A stretch of DNA of 53,289 bases from Caldilineaceae bacterium (lineage in GTDB: Bacteria > Chloroflexota > Anaerolineae > Caldilineales > Caldilineaceae): positions 1 to 53,289 of the forward strand of contig JADLDO010000058.1 in the NCBI GenBank assembly GCA_020846635.1, given 5' to 3'. The position numbers and the translations under genes are program-made. Below are positions 43,744 to 52,865 of this stretch, one piece after another; position 1 is the stretch's first letter; every line of letters begins with the position of its first letter. The notes below the pieces were generated by a model. It was not told the origin of the DNA and made no database searches. It worked only from the letters and a program-made list of their open reading frames with translations.

Positions 43744-46007
43744 TGAACTACTTTCAGATAGATGACCCCCAGGGGAGGCAGGTGGAAAGGTGCTGAAAAA
43801 TTACACTTTTGCCAGGGTAAAGCTTCGGCGACAACCGGAGTAGGATTTCCCACACCGCTGCCCCCATACGCATGGCGGTCACTGTTGAGCAGTTCTCGAT
43901 ATGAACCAGCCGTGGGCAGCCCCACGCGATAATCATGGCGCGGAACCGGCGTAAAGTTGCAGATCACGATTACGTTGTCGGCAGGATTCTCACTGCGACG
44001 GACAAAGCTGATGATCGAGTAATCGGCGTCGCTGATGTCAATCCATTCAAAGCCTTCCCAACTGGCGTCGATGCGATGGAGTGCCGGTTCCCGCTGATAG
44101 AGATAGTTGAGATCGGCTACAAAACGCTGAAGCTGCTGATGGTCGGCCCATTGGAGTAAGTGCCAATCGAGGCTGCGCGCCTCATTCCATTCTGACCATT
44201 GACCAAACTCTTGCCCCATGAACAAGAGCTTTTTGCCGGGATGCGCAGTCATATAGGCATAGAGAGCGCGTAGGTTGGCATATTTACGCCAGGCATCACC
44301 CGGCATCTTGTCCAGCATGGATCGTTTCAGATGCACGACTTCGTCATGGCTAAAGGCCAGGACAAAGTTTTCGGTAAAGGCATACATCAAGCTGAAGGTG
44401 ATCTGGTTCTGATAAAAGCGCCGGAAGATCGGGTCCATCTGCATGTAACTGAGCATATCATGCATCCAGCCCATGTTCCACTTGAGATCGAAGCCCAACC
44501 CGCCCGTATAGGTGGGTCGCGTCGTCATGGGCCATGAGGTGCTTTCTTCGGCAATGGTCAAGATGCCGGGCACTGTCTCATGGGTGACTTCGTTGAAGCG
44601 GCGGATAAAGTCGATGGCCTCTAGGTTTTCGCGCCCCCCATAGCGGTTGGGGATCCATTGACCCGGTTCGCGACTGAAATCCAAGTAGAGCATGGAGGAG
44701 ACAGCATCCACGCGCAGCCCATCCAAGTGATACTCCTTGAGCCAAAAAAGCGCGCTGCTGATCAGAAAATTGCGGACTTCGTTGCGCCCAAAGTTGAAAA
44801 TCTTGGTACCCCAGTCCTGATGCTCTCCCTGGCGTGGGTCAGAGTGCTCATAGAGATGGGTTCCATCAAAGAAGGCCAACCCGTGGGCATCGCGCGGGAA
44901 GTGCGCGGGAACCCAGTCTAGGATGATGCCAATACCGTGTTGGTGGCAGTGGTCCACAAAATATTTGAACTCGTCTGGATTGCCAAAGCGGCTGGTGGGG
45001 GCGAAGTAGCCGGTGGTCTGATAGCCCCAAGAGCCGTCGTAGGGATGCTCGGTAATGGGCAGCAGTTCCAGATGAGTATAGCCCATTTGCTGTGCATATT
45101 CCACCAGTTGATGGGCCAAGTCTTGATAACTGAGGAAGCCGTTCGTTTCGGGAACGCGCCGCCAAGAGCCTAGATGAACTTCATAGATATTGATGGGTTG
45201 GTCGAGCGCTTGCCGTTCGGGCCGCGCGGCCACCCACTCGTCATCTTGCCAGGCGTATTGGTGCAGATCCCAAACTCGCGAATCGGTGCTTGGGCGCATC
45301 TCAGCATAGAAGCCAAAGGGGTCAGCCTTGTTGATCTCATAGTCCATGAAGCGCGAGAGTATAGCATACTTGTAATGCATCCCGACTGGCAAGTGCGGAA
45401 AAAACAGCTCCCACACCCCCATCTGCTCATGGCGGCGCATGGGATGGGCGCGGTTGTCCCAACCGTTAAAAGGCCCTACCAAGCTGACGCGTTGAGCATT
45501 GGGCGCCCACACCGCAAAATTGACGCCCGGCACGCCATCGATTACGCATGGGTGCGCCCCAAACTTCTCATAGGCGTAGAAGAAATTACCTTCACCATAG
45601 AGATAGAGGTCATAGTCGGTGAGCAAGGGCGGGAAGCGATAGGGGTCTTCCAATTCGAACTCGTTGCCACTGCCATCGACCACGACCAGCCGGTAGCGAA
45701 AGTCCGGTTCCTGGGGCGGCAAGACTGCCTCGAAAAAGCCTGCTTCGTCCCAGCGCGTCATGGGCGTGCGTGTCCCCGTGGAGTCCACGACAAAGACTGC
45801 GGCATCCAGCGGGCGAAAGGCGCGAATCACGAAAGCTGGTGTGCCCGCTATCTCCACGACATGCGGGCCGAGAACGGCAAATGGCGCACCGTGATAACCA
45901 TGTACGATGGCATGGATCTCTGCCTCGTCAACCGTGGCATGTGCCGGCAAAAGCGTATCAGTTGGCGACGAGCTACTCGAATCGGGTTTCACTTGGTTTG
46001 CGCTCAT
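43740..46007 (-). CDS. glgB: 1,4-alpha-glucan branching enzyme GlgB
   Basis: GH13 enzyme that makes alpha-1,6 branches in glycogen. The 755 residues comprise an N-terminal carbohydrate-binding module (about 30-125), a second CBM48 (about 145-250, VNFAVWAPNAQRVSLVGPFN), the catalytic barrel with LELLPITEHPYDGSWGYQTT, GLRVDAVSSMLYLD (nucleophile Asp), LTIAEESTSWP (acid Glu) and LAFSHDEVVHLKRSM (third Asp), and a C-terminal beta domain. The length fits the long two-CBM GlgB class. The last four bases overlap the kinase start. Confidence 0.97.
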   Translation of the reverse strand: MSANQVKPDSSSSSPTDTLLPAHATVDEAEIHAIVHGYHGAPFAVLGPHVVEIAGTPAFVIRAFRPLDAAVFVVDSTGTRTPMTRWDEAGFFEAVLPPQEPDFRYRLVVVDGSGNEFELEDPYRFPPLLTDYDLYLYGEGNFFYAYEKFGAHPCVIDGVPGVNFAVWAPNAQRVSLVGPFNGWDNRAHPMRRHEQMGVWELFFPHLPVGMHYKYAILSRFMDYEINKADPFGFYAEMRPSTDSRVWDLHQYAWQDDEWVAARPERQALDQPINIYEVHLGSWRRVPETNGFLSYQDLAHQLVEYAQQMGYTHLELLPITEHPYDGSWGYQTTGYFAPTSRFGNPDEFKYFVDHCHQHGIGIILDWVPAHFPRDAHGLAFFDGTHLYEHSDPRQGEHQDWGTKIFNFGRNEVRNFLISSALFWLKEYHLDGLRVDAVSSMLYLDFSREPGQWIPNRYGGRENLEAIDFIRRFNEVTHETVPGILTIAEESTSWPMTTRPTYTGGLGFDLKWNMGWMHDMLSYMQMDPIFRRFYQNQITFSLMYAFTENFVLAFSHDEVVHLKRSMLDKMPGDAWRKYANLRALYAYMTAHPGKKLLFMGQEFGQWSEWNEARSLDWHLLQWADHQQLQRFVADLNYLYQREPALHRIDASWEGFEWIDISDADYSIISFVRRSENPADNVIVICNFTPVPRHDYRVGLPTAGSYRELLNSDRHAYGGSGVGNPTPVVAEALPWQKCNFSAPFHLPPLGVIYLKVVQ

Positions 46008-46061
46008 GGGTCTGTTTTTCGTTATGTCTTATGCTAACCTGTCCGGGCCAATATTCCTCTG

Positions 46062-47168
46062 TCAGTATGCTGACAGTCCTACAGGTTTCGCGCCGCGTAC
46101 AGTACATTCCTTGACCATGTTGACCCACGCCATCTCTACGACGAAGCCGCGCCGCTCATAGAGCGCAGCCGCCTCCGGGTGGTGGATCACGTGTGTCTGC
46201 ACTTCAACGGTCTGAAATGCCCCCTTGTGGGGGATGGTCTTAGATTCCCCCCTGTAGGGGACTGTATCATACCCTCTCCAGGGAGGGGGAGCGTGTACGA
46301 GATCATACAGTGTGCGGTCGAGAAGATAACGACCCAGGCCATGCCCCCGCAGCGCAGGAGCCACCCAAAAACCGGCAATCGCGGCTCTGCCTGCCTGTCG
46401 CATGGGATACCAACTGATATGCGCCTGGAGCAGATGATCGCCCGTGACCAGCACATAGCCCGCATAGGGTTCGCCGCTATTGTCACCCCACAGAGCATAT
46501 TCCTCGCGTCCGCGCGGCTCGCGACCTTGAAAGGGCATTTCATGGCTTATGGATACAAGCTCTAATCCCAATGCAGCCAAATCGGGCAAGGGAGGAGCCG
46601 GGCGTGGGGCCAGCTCAAGCTGCATAGAGACATCGCCTGCGTCGACTATCCGGTAGCCGCGGAACGCTAGAAAGTTGATGAGTGAACGATCATGGACACT
46701 GATGCCGAGCCGTTGGCTGGCACCAAAAAAGGGGGGACGTGGCCCTTCAACCGTACCATAACAGGGTTGGGCGGAACCACCCGCATGGACAGGACAATAA
46801 TACAACCAATTTTCGGCTGCGCGCAACAGGCGTGTGCCGGTTCCCTGGCGGCGGTGGACAGGGTCTACGTAGAGCAGGGCCAGTTGATGCTGTTGTTCCC
46901 ACTTGGCATAGAGGCCACTTTGGGGGGGAGGGCGGAAGGCATGAACCATGCCAACAAGCTGTGAGGGTGCGCCCGGCTGATCGTGCCAGGCGAGGATCAG
47001 CCCGTTGGGGTCAAAGGCCGCACAGTCGAGGATGCGGCTTTGGAAGTCGGCGGCGGTGATGGGATAGAAGTTGCGCTTGTCGGCAAAGGCATTGTTCCAA
47101 AAAGCCACCAAAGGCGCAAGGTCGTTTGCTTGGAAGGGACGCACAAGGGTGCGTTCGAGGGTCGTCAT
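46062..47168 (-). CDS. Tandem GNAT acetyltransferase with in-frame repeat insertion
   Basis: A 368-residue protein with two GNAT domains. In the first, LALLYVDPVHRRQGTGTRLL is motif A; in the second, FWVAPALRGHGLGRYLLDR is motif A and HHPEAAALYERRGF motif B. Between these motifs of the second domain, residues about 296-321 are three nine-residue-class units of the form P-aromatic-(R/K)-G-x(2-3)-T-(V/I). Related proteins are expected to go directly from the motif A helix to VQTHV. ATG at 47168. Substrate unknown; its place next to glgB suggests nothing specific. Confidence 0.85.
   Translation of the reverse strand: MTTLERTLVRPFQANDLAPLVAFWNNAFADKRNFYPITAADFQSRILDCAAFDPNGLILAWHDQPGAPSQLVGMVHAFRPPPQSGLYAKWEQQHQLALLYVDPVHRRQGTGTRLLRAAENWLYYCPVHAGGSAQPCYGTVEGPRPPFFGASQRLGISVHDRSLINFLAFRGYRIVDAGDVSMQLELAPRPAPPLPDLAALGLELVSISHEMPFQGREPRGREEYALWGDNSGEPYAGYVLVTGDHLLQAHISWYPMRQAGRAAIAGFWVAPALRGHGLGRYLLDRTLYDLVHAPPPWRGYDTVPYRGESKTIPHKGAFQTVEVQTHVIHHPEAAALYERRGFVVEMAWVNMVKECTVRGAKPVGLSAY
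46206..46283 (-). repeat. Three tandem in-frame hairpin repeats inside a GNAT gene
   Basis: On the coding strand three successive units of 24, 27 and 27 nt (46283-46260, 46259-46233, 46232-46206) each begin with a run of C, a short loop and a run of G (for example CCCCTACAGGGG and CCCCCACAAGGGGG), then a partly conserved tail ending in ACMGT- or ACCAT-like bases. They encode PWRGYDTV, PYRGESKTI and PHKGAFQTV without disturbing the frame. Confidence 0.85.
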
Positions 47169-47239
47169 GGTTTCCGGTTCCTTTTGCCCTGGGCTTTCGC
47201 TGCTTCAAATCACCTGAACCCCCTTAACCACCGAGCTAG

Positions 47240-48322
47240 TTAACCGCCCAGATAGCGAGCGTATAAGCCTTTGGCGATTTCCTCATCTTCGGTGCCTTTG
47301 ATGATGGCGCGGCTATCGGGAAAGACGGTGAACTCATAGCCGTCGATCTGGGCGCGCAGCAGATAGTCATTGCGCGCCAGTTGCTTGGCGACGGGCGCAA
47401 GCTGTTGGGCGATGGCTGCCAGGTCGAGCCGCGGGCCGTTGGTCACAGCAACCTGTACGGCATTGCGTCCACAGAGCGCGGCGCTGGTCGTGCCCACATG
47501 GGCATTGAGATATTCGTAGTCGCGTTCGGAAGGCTCCCTGCCACAGGCTGGACATTCCGGGTTGCGCGCCAGCGTAAATTGTTCGTAGTCGTGGCTCCAC
47601 ACATCCATGTGGATTATACCGGGATTCAGTTTGCCCTGCCCGCTGAGCAGCTTCATGGCTTCCGCTCCAGCCACAGCGGTCAGCAAGGCCACGCCGGGGC
47701 CAATGACACCGGCAGTGTCACAGGTGGGCGTTGTGCCGGGTGCGGGGATTTCGGGCAGGAAGCAGCGCAGACAGCCTGTCGCCGCTCTTTCGCCTGGCAA
47801 ATTGGCAACCGCGCCATCGGGAATCAGGGTAGCGGTCATGCCATAGGCAGCGATGACCCCGGTATAAACCCACGGTTTGCCAAGCGCGAGACAGGCATCG
47901 TTGAGCAGGAAGCGAGTGCTGAAGTTGTCGGTGCCATCCAACACAACGTCGGCATCGCCTAGCAGATCCAGGACATTGCCAGGGTTGAGATCGGCGACAA
48001 GCCCTTCGACCGTGACATCGGAATTGACACGGCGCAGCTTGCGCGCCGCGGCTTCGGCTTTGGGCAGGTTGGCGGCAATATCATCCTCGTCAAAGAGGAT
48101 TTGCCGCTGGAGGTTGTTGAGTTCGATATAGTCGCGGTCGATGATACGCACATGGCCCACACCGGCGCGCACCAGGAGATTGCTCAAGGCAGTCCCCGTT
48201 GCGCCACAGCCGACAATCACTGCTGTCGAGGCCAGCAGCCGCTCTTGGCTGCTTTGACCAAAGCCCGGAAAGATGATCTGGCGATGATAGCGGGCGAGGT
48301 CGCGAGTGATAGTTTCAGTCAT
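47240..48322 (-). CDS. ThiF/MoeB/HesA-family E1-like adenylyltransferase
   Basis: An enzyme that adenylates the C-terminus of a ubiquitin-like sulfur carrier (ThiS, MoaD or similar). The 360 residues include YHRQIIFPGFGQSSQERLLA, the nucleotide loop IVGCGATGTALSNLLVRAG, the catalytic DGTDNFSTRFLLND, zinc Cys in CLRCF and CPACG and the DTAGVIGPGVALLTAVAGAE helix. A C-terminal domain of about 80 residues (RLDLAAIAQQLAPVAKQLAR) may bind the carrier. The ATG at 48322 starts the conserved region. No ThiS or MoaD gene is adjacent, so the pathway is undecided. Confidence 0.92.
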   Translation of the reverse strand: MTETITRDLARYHRQIIFPGFGQSSQERLLASTAVIVGCGATGTALSNLLVRAGVGHVRIIDRDYIELNNLQRQILFDEDDIAANLPKAEAAARKLRRVNSDVTVEGLVADLNPGNVLDLLGDADVVLDGTDNFSTRFLLNDACLALGKPWVYTGVIAAYGMTATLIPDGAVANLPGERAATGCLRCFLPEIPAPGTTPTCDTAGVIGPGVALLTAVAGAEAMKLLSGQGKLNPGIIHMDVWSHDYEQFTLARNPECPACGREPSERDYEYLNAHVGTTSAALCGRNAVQVAVTNGPRLDLAAIAQQLAPVAKQLARNDYLLRAQIDGYEFTVFPDSRAIIKGTEDEEIAKGLYARYLGG

Positions 48323-48391
48323 GATCGCTGTCCAATAGAGTCTTTTATAGCCTGACCTGTTGCCATGCCCTGCAAGCCGGTATTGGGAAAG

Positions 48392-48415
48392 CCCTCCCGG
48401 ACGCTTCCGGCAGGG
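48392..48415 (-). terminator. Hairpin after the glycosyltransferase gene
   Basis: On the minus strand CCCTGCCGGA (48415-48406), the loop AGCG and TCCGGGAGGG (48401-48392) form a 10-bp stem with one mismatch, followed by CTTTCCC. It could separate the glycosyltransferase transcript from the downstream genes. A small dyad ATGCC/GGCAT lies nearby at 48439-48451. Confidence 0.55.
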
Positions 48416-48466
48416 TGGTCTACTCACGCGCTGCGGGATGCCTACGGCATGACAGAAGCTAGAGAT

Positions 48467-50245
48467 TTACTGCAACCTATACAATCCCGGCAGCAGATAG
48501 TCTCGCGCGACCACGTCCCAACTCATGCGTTGGGCCACTTCCTGACCGCGGGCCAGCATGGTTTCCATCTCCTGGCGCGAGGTGGGCAGCCGCTCGGCAA
48601 TGGCGCGGGCGGCGGCGACGCTGTTCTGGCTTTCGAGCCAATCGCGCACGCTTTGATCGATCCAAAGAGCATCATAAGGGCTGCCCAGCCAATAGTCAGG
48701 AGGGAGGCTCACATAATCGGCTACAATCATATTGGGCAAATTCTCCAGGCCACCGGCGGCACGCTCAGCAAAGCCCACGCACCCACAGACATTGGAGACA
48801 CAACAGAGCGCGCCGTAGTTCAAGGGCTCGACTTGGGCGATGCCAAAGGGTTCGTAAATACTTTGCCCAAACTCCAGGTCGCTGCCACGGCGAATATCCA
48901 AGAACTCCATTTCAGCGGGCATACGCTTTCCGACGCGCTCGCGGTCCCAGCCGAATTGATTCACAAAGACTACTTTCGATTGTTGGCTGCGCTGGTTGAA
49001 TGGCTCAACGCCTTCAAAGAAGAAATTAGCCTCCAGGTCAATCAGATCACCATTGTCGCCGCGATGCCCCACGGGCCAGCCATATTGCTCCTCCCACGCC
49101 GCCACCCATTCGGGACGGCGGCCCCCAGGTGTGGCAGTGCTGAGGACAAAGAGGACGGCGCGCTTGCCCTGCCTGCGCAGCATCTCATCCAGATGATCCA
49201 TCACGCGTAGATCGCGCCAGAGTGCTTTGGAAAGCACCAGGCGCGTGACATGGGTAAAGACATAATCGGGCACATAGCCCAGGAGCTTTTCGCAATAGAC
49301 CTGGAGCCGTCGCTTCGATTCGAGCTTGGCAAGGATGGTTGTGTCAGCGGAGGGCACACCGTTATAGACGAGATCGATTTGGGCATTGGCAAGTGCGCCA
49401 CCCAGGAAGCGCAGTTCGTCCACCACCAGGTCGCCGACAGCAAAAAGACCGTCACAGGCGGCGACTGTACGCAGGATAGGGTGCTTAAAGAGATCGTCCT
49501 GGTTGCCAAAGACCGCTTCCAGGCTTAAGTTCCACTCGCGGGCTTTGCGAAGGGCATTGTAGAAGCGGGTGTCGTGTCCGGGGTGTTCTTCCACCAAGCG
49601 CCGCGCTGTAGCCGTTTCGTGGGCATAAAAGACGGTGCGCCACGCACCTGGCTCGGTGAGTTGGGCCGCGTAGACCACGGGCATCCCCAACCACTCATGG
49701 GCGATGATAAACTTTTCGGCAGGGGCCAGCTCTCTGCCCGCACCAATGGCGCGCAGGGCAGCAAAGAGCGGCGGCGCGATGTTGATATAGAGGTTGAACT
49801 CCGGGTTCCAGCTATAGCGGGAACAATCGAGCCCGTAATGTTCCCACAGATAGTACTTAAAGGAATCAACCTGCTGCCAGTTGGGCGAGGTCGCATCGAC
49901 GAGGATGATCTCATGCTCGACAGCGCCAAAGCGGCGCGTGCCATAGAGGATGGCGATGGAGAAGGTCTGCTCCACCTGTTGCAGGGCGGCGCGGGTGGTT
50001 TCATCGACGTTGTGAATGATGGCGTGCAGGCTGCTGTAGCGAATGGTGATGCCGCTGCGAGGCTGGCTAAGCCGCTCAAAATAGAGTGGGTCGCCGGCGT
50101 TCATGGGGCCAACGAGTATGGTGCGTTGCACCGCGGCTAGGTAGCTGGGTGCGGCGAGCAGCCCATCGAGCACTGCGCCAATTCCGCCAACCTTAAGCCC
50201 TGCTTCATGGGTGGCATGGACGACCAATGGAATGGGTGTTGCCAT
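48467..50245 (-). CDS. Glycogen-synthase-like glycosyltransferase
   Basis: A 592-residue GT-B protein. The N-terminal HEAGLKVGGIGAVLDGLL resembles the K-x-GG-(L/I) ADP/UDP-glucose loop of starch and glycogen synthases, FIIAHEWLGMPVVYAAQ is the conserved His-Glu region, VYNGVPS lies at the domain junction, and SIYEPFGIAQVEPLNYG is the C-terminal donor-binding E-x7-E motif. The protein is longer than GlgA (about 480) and its middle differs, so the donor and acceptor are uncertain. It may be a eukaryotic-type (GT3-like) or another glucan synthase. glgB 2.5 kb downstream supports alpha-glucan metabolism. The gene follows the propeller gene after 29 bp. Confidence 0.8.
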   Translation of the reverse strand: MATPIPLVVHATHEAGLKVGGIGAVLDGLLAAPSYLAAVQRTILVGPMNAGDPLYFERLSQPRSGITIRYSSLHAIIHNVDETTRAALQQVEQTFSIAILYGTRRFGAVEHEIILVDATSPNWQQVDSFKYYLWEHYGLDCSRYSWNPEFNLYINIAPPLFAALRAIGAGRELAPAEKFIIAHEWLGMPVVYAAQLTEPGAWRTVFYAHETATARRLVEEHPGHDTRFYNALRKAREWNLSLEAVFGNQDDLFKHPILRTVAACDGLFAVGDLVVDELRFLGGALANAQIDLVYNGVPSADTTILAKLESKRRLQVYCEKLLGYVPDYVFTHVTRLVLSKALWRDLRVMDHLDEMLRRQGKRAVLFVLSTATPGGRRPEWVAAWEEQYGWPVGHRGDNGDLIDLEANFFFEGVEPFNQRSQQSKVVFVNQFGWDRERVGKRMPAEMEFLDIRRGSDLEFGQSIYEPFGIAQVEPLNYGALCCVSNVCGCVGFAERAAGGLENLPNMIVADYVSLPPDYWLGSPYDALWIDQSVRDWLESQNSVAAARAIAERLPTSRQEMETMLARGQEVAQRMSWDVVARDYLLPGLYRLQ

Positions 50246-50274
50246 CGCTGCATCCTCTCATTTTCTTGTGTTTG

Positions 50275-52494
50275 TCAAGGGCTATAGCGAGCCAGCCCAC
50301 CTTGCGCTGTGCCGATCCAAAGCAGCCCATCCGAATCGACCAGCAAGCTGGTAATCTCAGGGTCGGGTAGCTGGTCTGTGGGGGCGGGCGTCCACTCAAG
50401 GCCGTTGAATGAAAGCAGCTCGTTGGTGCGGGTGGCGACCCACAGTTCGCCGCTGGGGGCAGCCGCCAGCGCGGTGATCGCCTGCCCTGCCAACCCCTGA
50501 TAGATGGTGAGTTGGTTGCCCGCATAGCGAGCCAAACCCTGGTCCGTGGCAATGAGCAACTCGCCATTGGCTGTCTGCGTGAGCGCGCTGATGGTGTCAC
50601 CGGGTAGGCTGCTGTTGCTGCGATTGAACAACTGCAACTGGTTGTCCTGAAAGCGCAGCAAACCGCCATTGCGTGTGCCAATCCAGACTGCATCACCGTC
50701 ACGTTGCAGCGCGGTGATGTCTTCGCTGGGCAAGCCGTTGCTGCTCGTCAGGTTAAAGAAGGTAGCACCTGTCCAAATACTCAGACCGGCGTTGGTTCCG
50801 ATCCAAATACGACTCTGCGCGTCCGCCGCCATCGCCTGGACGACCGTCCCGGTCAAGCCGTCATCTGCGCTGTAGGTTGTCCAGGTAACACCGTCAAAGA
50901 AGGTAACGCCACCTGTGCCAAACCAGACGCCCGTAGCCGTCGGGAAGATGACGTTGACGTTGATCGAGGGCAGGGGGCTGTTGGCGGGTGTGTAATTTTG
51001 TATGGGGGTATCGCTGTCGGGCGCATAGCGGGTAGCGCCCCCGTTGCCCGCTAACCACAGGGCGCTGTCAGACGCTTGTGTGAGATGACGGATGGTATTG
51101 CCGGGGGTGGCTTCGTCGGGTATGACCAACTGCCGCCAGTTTGTGCCATCAAAAACGCTGATACCGCCGCCCGCGGTGGTGTAATAGACCGAACCGTCGC
51201 TGTCAATCATCACACTGGTAAGCGGGGCTGTCGCCATGCCTTCTTCTTCGCGGTAAAAGCCAATACAGCCTTCCACGCCGGGGTCGAAGCGGCATAGATG
51301 GGTCTGGTCTGAACCGATCCAGATGGCTCCATCGCTGCTGACATCCAGGCCTGTCAAACGCCCGCTGGGAAAGTCCCCCCCGTTCGCGCCATAGCTGTCC
51401 CACTCCTCCCCGTCGGTTCGGTAGAGGGCGTCGGCACTGGTGAGCCAGATAGCTCCAGCCCCATCGGCGGCCAGCGCCTCGATGCGGTCATCGGCCAGCG
51501 GGCTGTTTTCAGTGGTATAGGTGGTTGTTTCGCCCTCGCGATAGACGACGAGGCCATTTGGGGTCGCCAACCAAATCGTTGCGCCACCGTCTACAACAGC
51601 AATGTCACGGATGGCGCTGGCAGTGAAGCCCTCGTCGGGGCCGATGTAGCTCCAGACTCCCTGGCGCGCATTAAAGAGATCCATCCCTTCCTGTGCATAC
51701 CCCACAACGAGCAATCCATCTTCAACACTGCACCAAAGCGTTGAGACATCCTCATTACGCAGGGTGCTGTTGCTGCTGTTGAGCATCTTCCACGAGCCAT
51801 TTTGGGTGTCAAAGATCTGGATGCCCAGTTCTCCGGCAAAGAGGATGCCCAACCCTGGCAGTGGGCAGACGACCGCGGCAATGGTGCGATTGGCAGAGAG
51901 GCCATCAAGCGTGGTGAATTTGACATAACTTCCAGTTGTTTTGTTCCAAGCGACCACGCCGCCGCCCGTTGCCGCCCACAGGGTGCTGCGCAGGGAGGCA
52001 ACGCCATTGACAAAATTGGCGTTGGAAAAGATCTCGACCGTCGGGCCAAGTTCGGGGTCGAAGGTGGGTCTGATCGGGGTCACTTCTGGGGTGGGTGTGG
52101 CTGCGTCGGGAACGATAATAGCCGTCGCCTCAGGCGTCTGCGCGGGTTCTGCTTCCAGGTCTATGCTTACCGTGTCTGTTGCCAGGGCTGTTGCGGTGGC
52201 AGTCTCAGTTGCTGGTGCTGCCTCTATCTCTGCCGCGGCGGGCGCGGTCACACCCGCGGTCTTCTCCGGGGTGGGGGTGACTGCCTCGATCGTGTCGGCA
52301 GACAAGGTGGGTGCGGCAGCCAATGTTGCCTCCGAGCTTGCCGCCGTTGCCAGGGCAATGCTTTGCGTGGGGGTGGCGATAGACAGAGCCGTAGAGGTAT
52401 TGTCGCGAATGGCTACAAGGATAACAGTGACCAGGACGGCCAATAATAAGATTGAAATTGCCGCCGAAATCAGACGAAAAGACGATAATTGCAC
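50275..52494 (-). CDS. Membrane-anchored beta-propeller (two-component-regulator propeller repeats)
   Basis: A 739-residue protein. An N-terminal membrane helix (about residues 8-28, LISAAISILLLAVLVTVIL) is followed by a Thr/Ala/Pro-rich linker (about 30-145) and then about 14 propeller blades with the repeat pattern (I/L)W(I/L)(G/A)T-x-x-G-(G/L) and (L)xxDxxGxxW, as in the periplasmic sensors of hybrid two-component systems. No kinase is attached; it could sense an extracellular ligand and signal through another protein, or act in adhesion. GTG start at 52494 with GAGG before it. Confidence 0.85.
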   Translation of the reverse strand: MQLSSFRLISAAISILLLAVLVTVILVAIRDNTSTALSIATPTQSIALATAASSEATLAAAPTLSADTIEAVTPTPEKTAGVTAPAAAEIEAAPATETATATALATDTVSIDLEAEPAQTPEATAIIVPDAATPTPEVTPIRPTFDPELGPTVEIFSNANFVNGVASLRSTLWAATGGGVVAWNKTTGSYVKFTTLDGLSANRTIAAVVCPLPGLGILFAGELGIQIFDTQNGSWKMLNSSNSTLRNEDVSTLWCSVEDGLLVVGYAQEGMDLFNARQGVWSYIGPDEGFTASAIRDIAVVDGGATIWLATPNGLVVYREGETTTYTTENSPLADDRIEALAADGAGAIWLTSADALYRTDGEEWDSYGANGGDFPSGRLTGLDVSSDGAIWIGSDQTHLCRFDPGVEGCIGFYREEEGMATAPLTSVMIDSDGSVYYTTAGGGISVFDGTNWRQLVIPDEATPGNTIRHLTQASDSALWLAGNGGATRYAPDSDTPIQNYTPANSPLPSINVNVIFPTATGVWFGTGGVTFFDGVTWTTYSADDGLTGTVVQAMAADAQSRIWIGTNAGLSIWTGATFFNLTSSNGLPSEDITALQRDGDAVWIGTRNGGLLRFQDNQLQLFNRSNSSLPGDTISALTQTANGELLIATDQGLARYAGNQLTIYQGLAGQAITALAAAPSGELWVATRTNELLSFNGLEWTPAPTDQLPDPEITSLLVDSDGLLWIGTAQGGLARYSP

Positions 52495-52865
52495 AAGCCC
52501 TCTTCCTTCGCACAGTGGCTATGGCGATGCAGGGCATAAAGCGAGAGATCAAGCCGAATGAAAGGCCAAAAGAGAGGCCAAACCGAAAGATCGCCTGCTA
52601 TGCTGCTATTTGGTTGGATAATAATGATAGACTTTTAGACCCTCTCCGGGATCATGAAGAAGTCAACAGGGGAATTGTAACATTGGCAGCATGGCGCGGC
52701 AAAGCAGATTGGGTTGGCGCGGCGTAGATGTCGGTGGTCATCATTAGATGCCAGCTTGCTCAGGCAAGGGAAGTCACTCATAGCATGGATCTCGACGGCA
52801 GATGTAGTGAGATACCAGGGGCATGTTATACTGGACAAAATAGGCTTTGTTATTTGGAGGCAACG
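52495..52865. other. Intergenic region before the toxin-antitoxin remnant
   Basis: These 371 bp between divergent genes show no convincing gene. TATACT at 52827-52832 is a possible -10 of the antitoxin gene; a consensus -35 is not visible. No clear promoter for the propeller gene could be assigned, although A/T-rich TATCAT- and TATTAT-like stretches lie at about 52617-52632 on its strand. Confidence 0.45.

Noticed and set aside
52452..52727. 91-codon frame before the antitoxin gene
   Set aside because: It overlaps the start of the propeller gene on the other strand and has no recognisable features.
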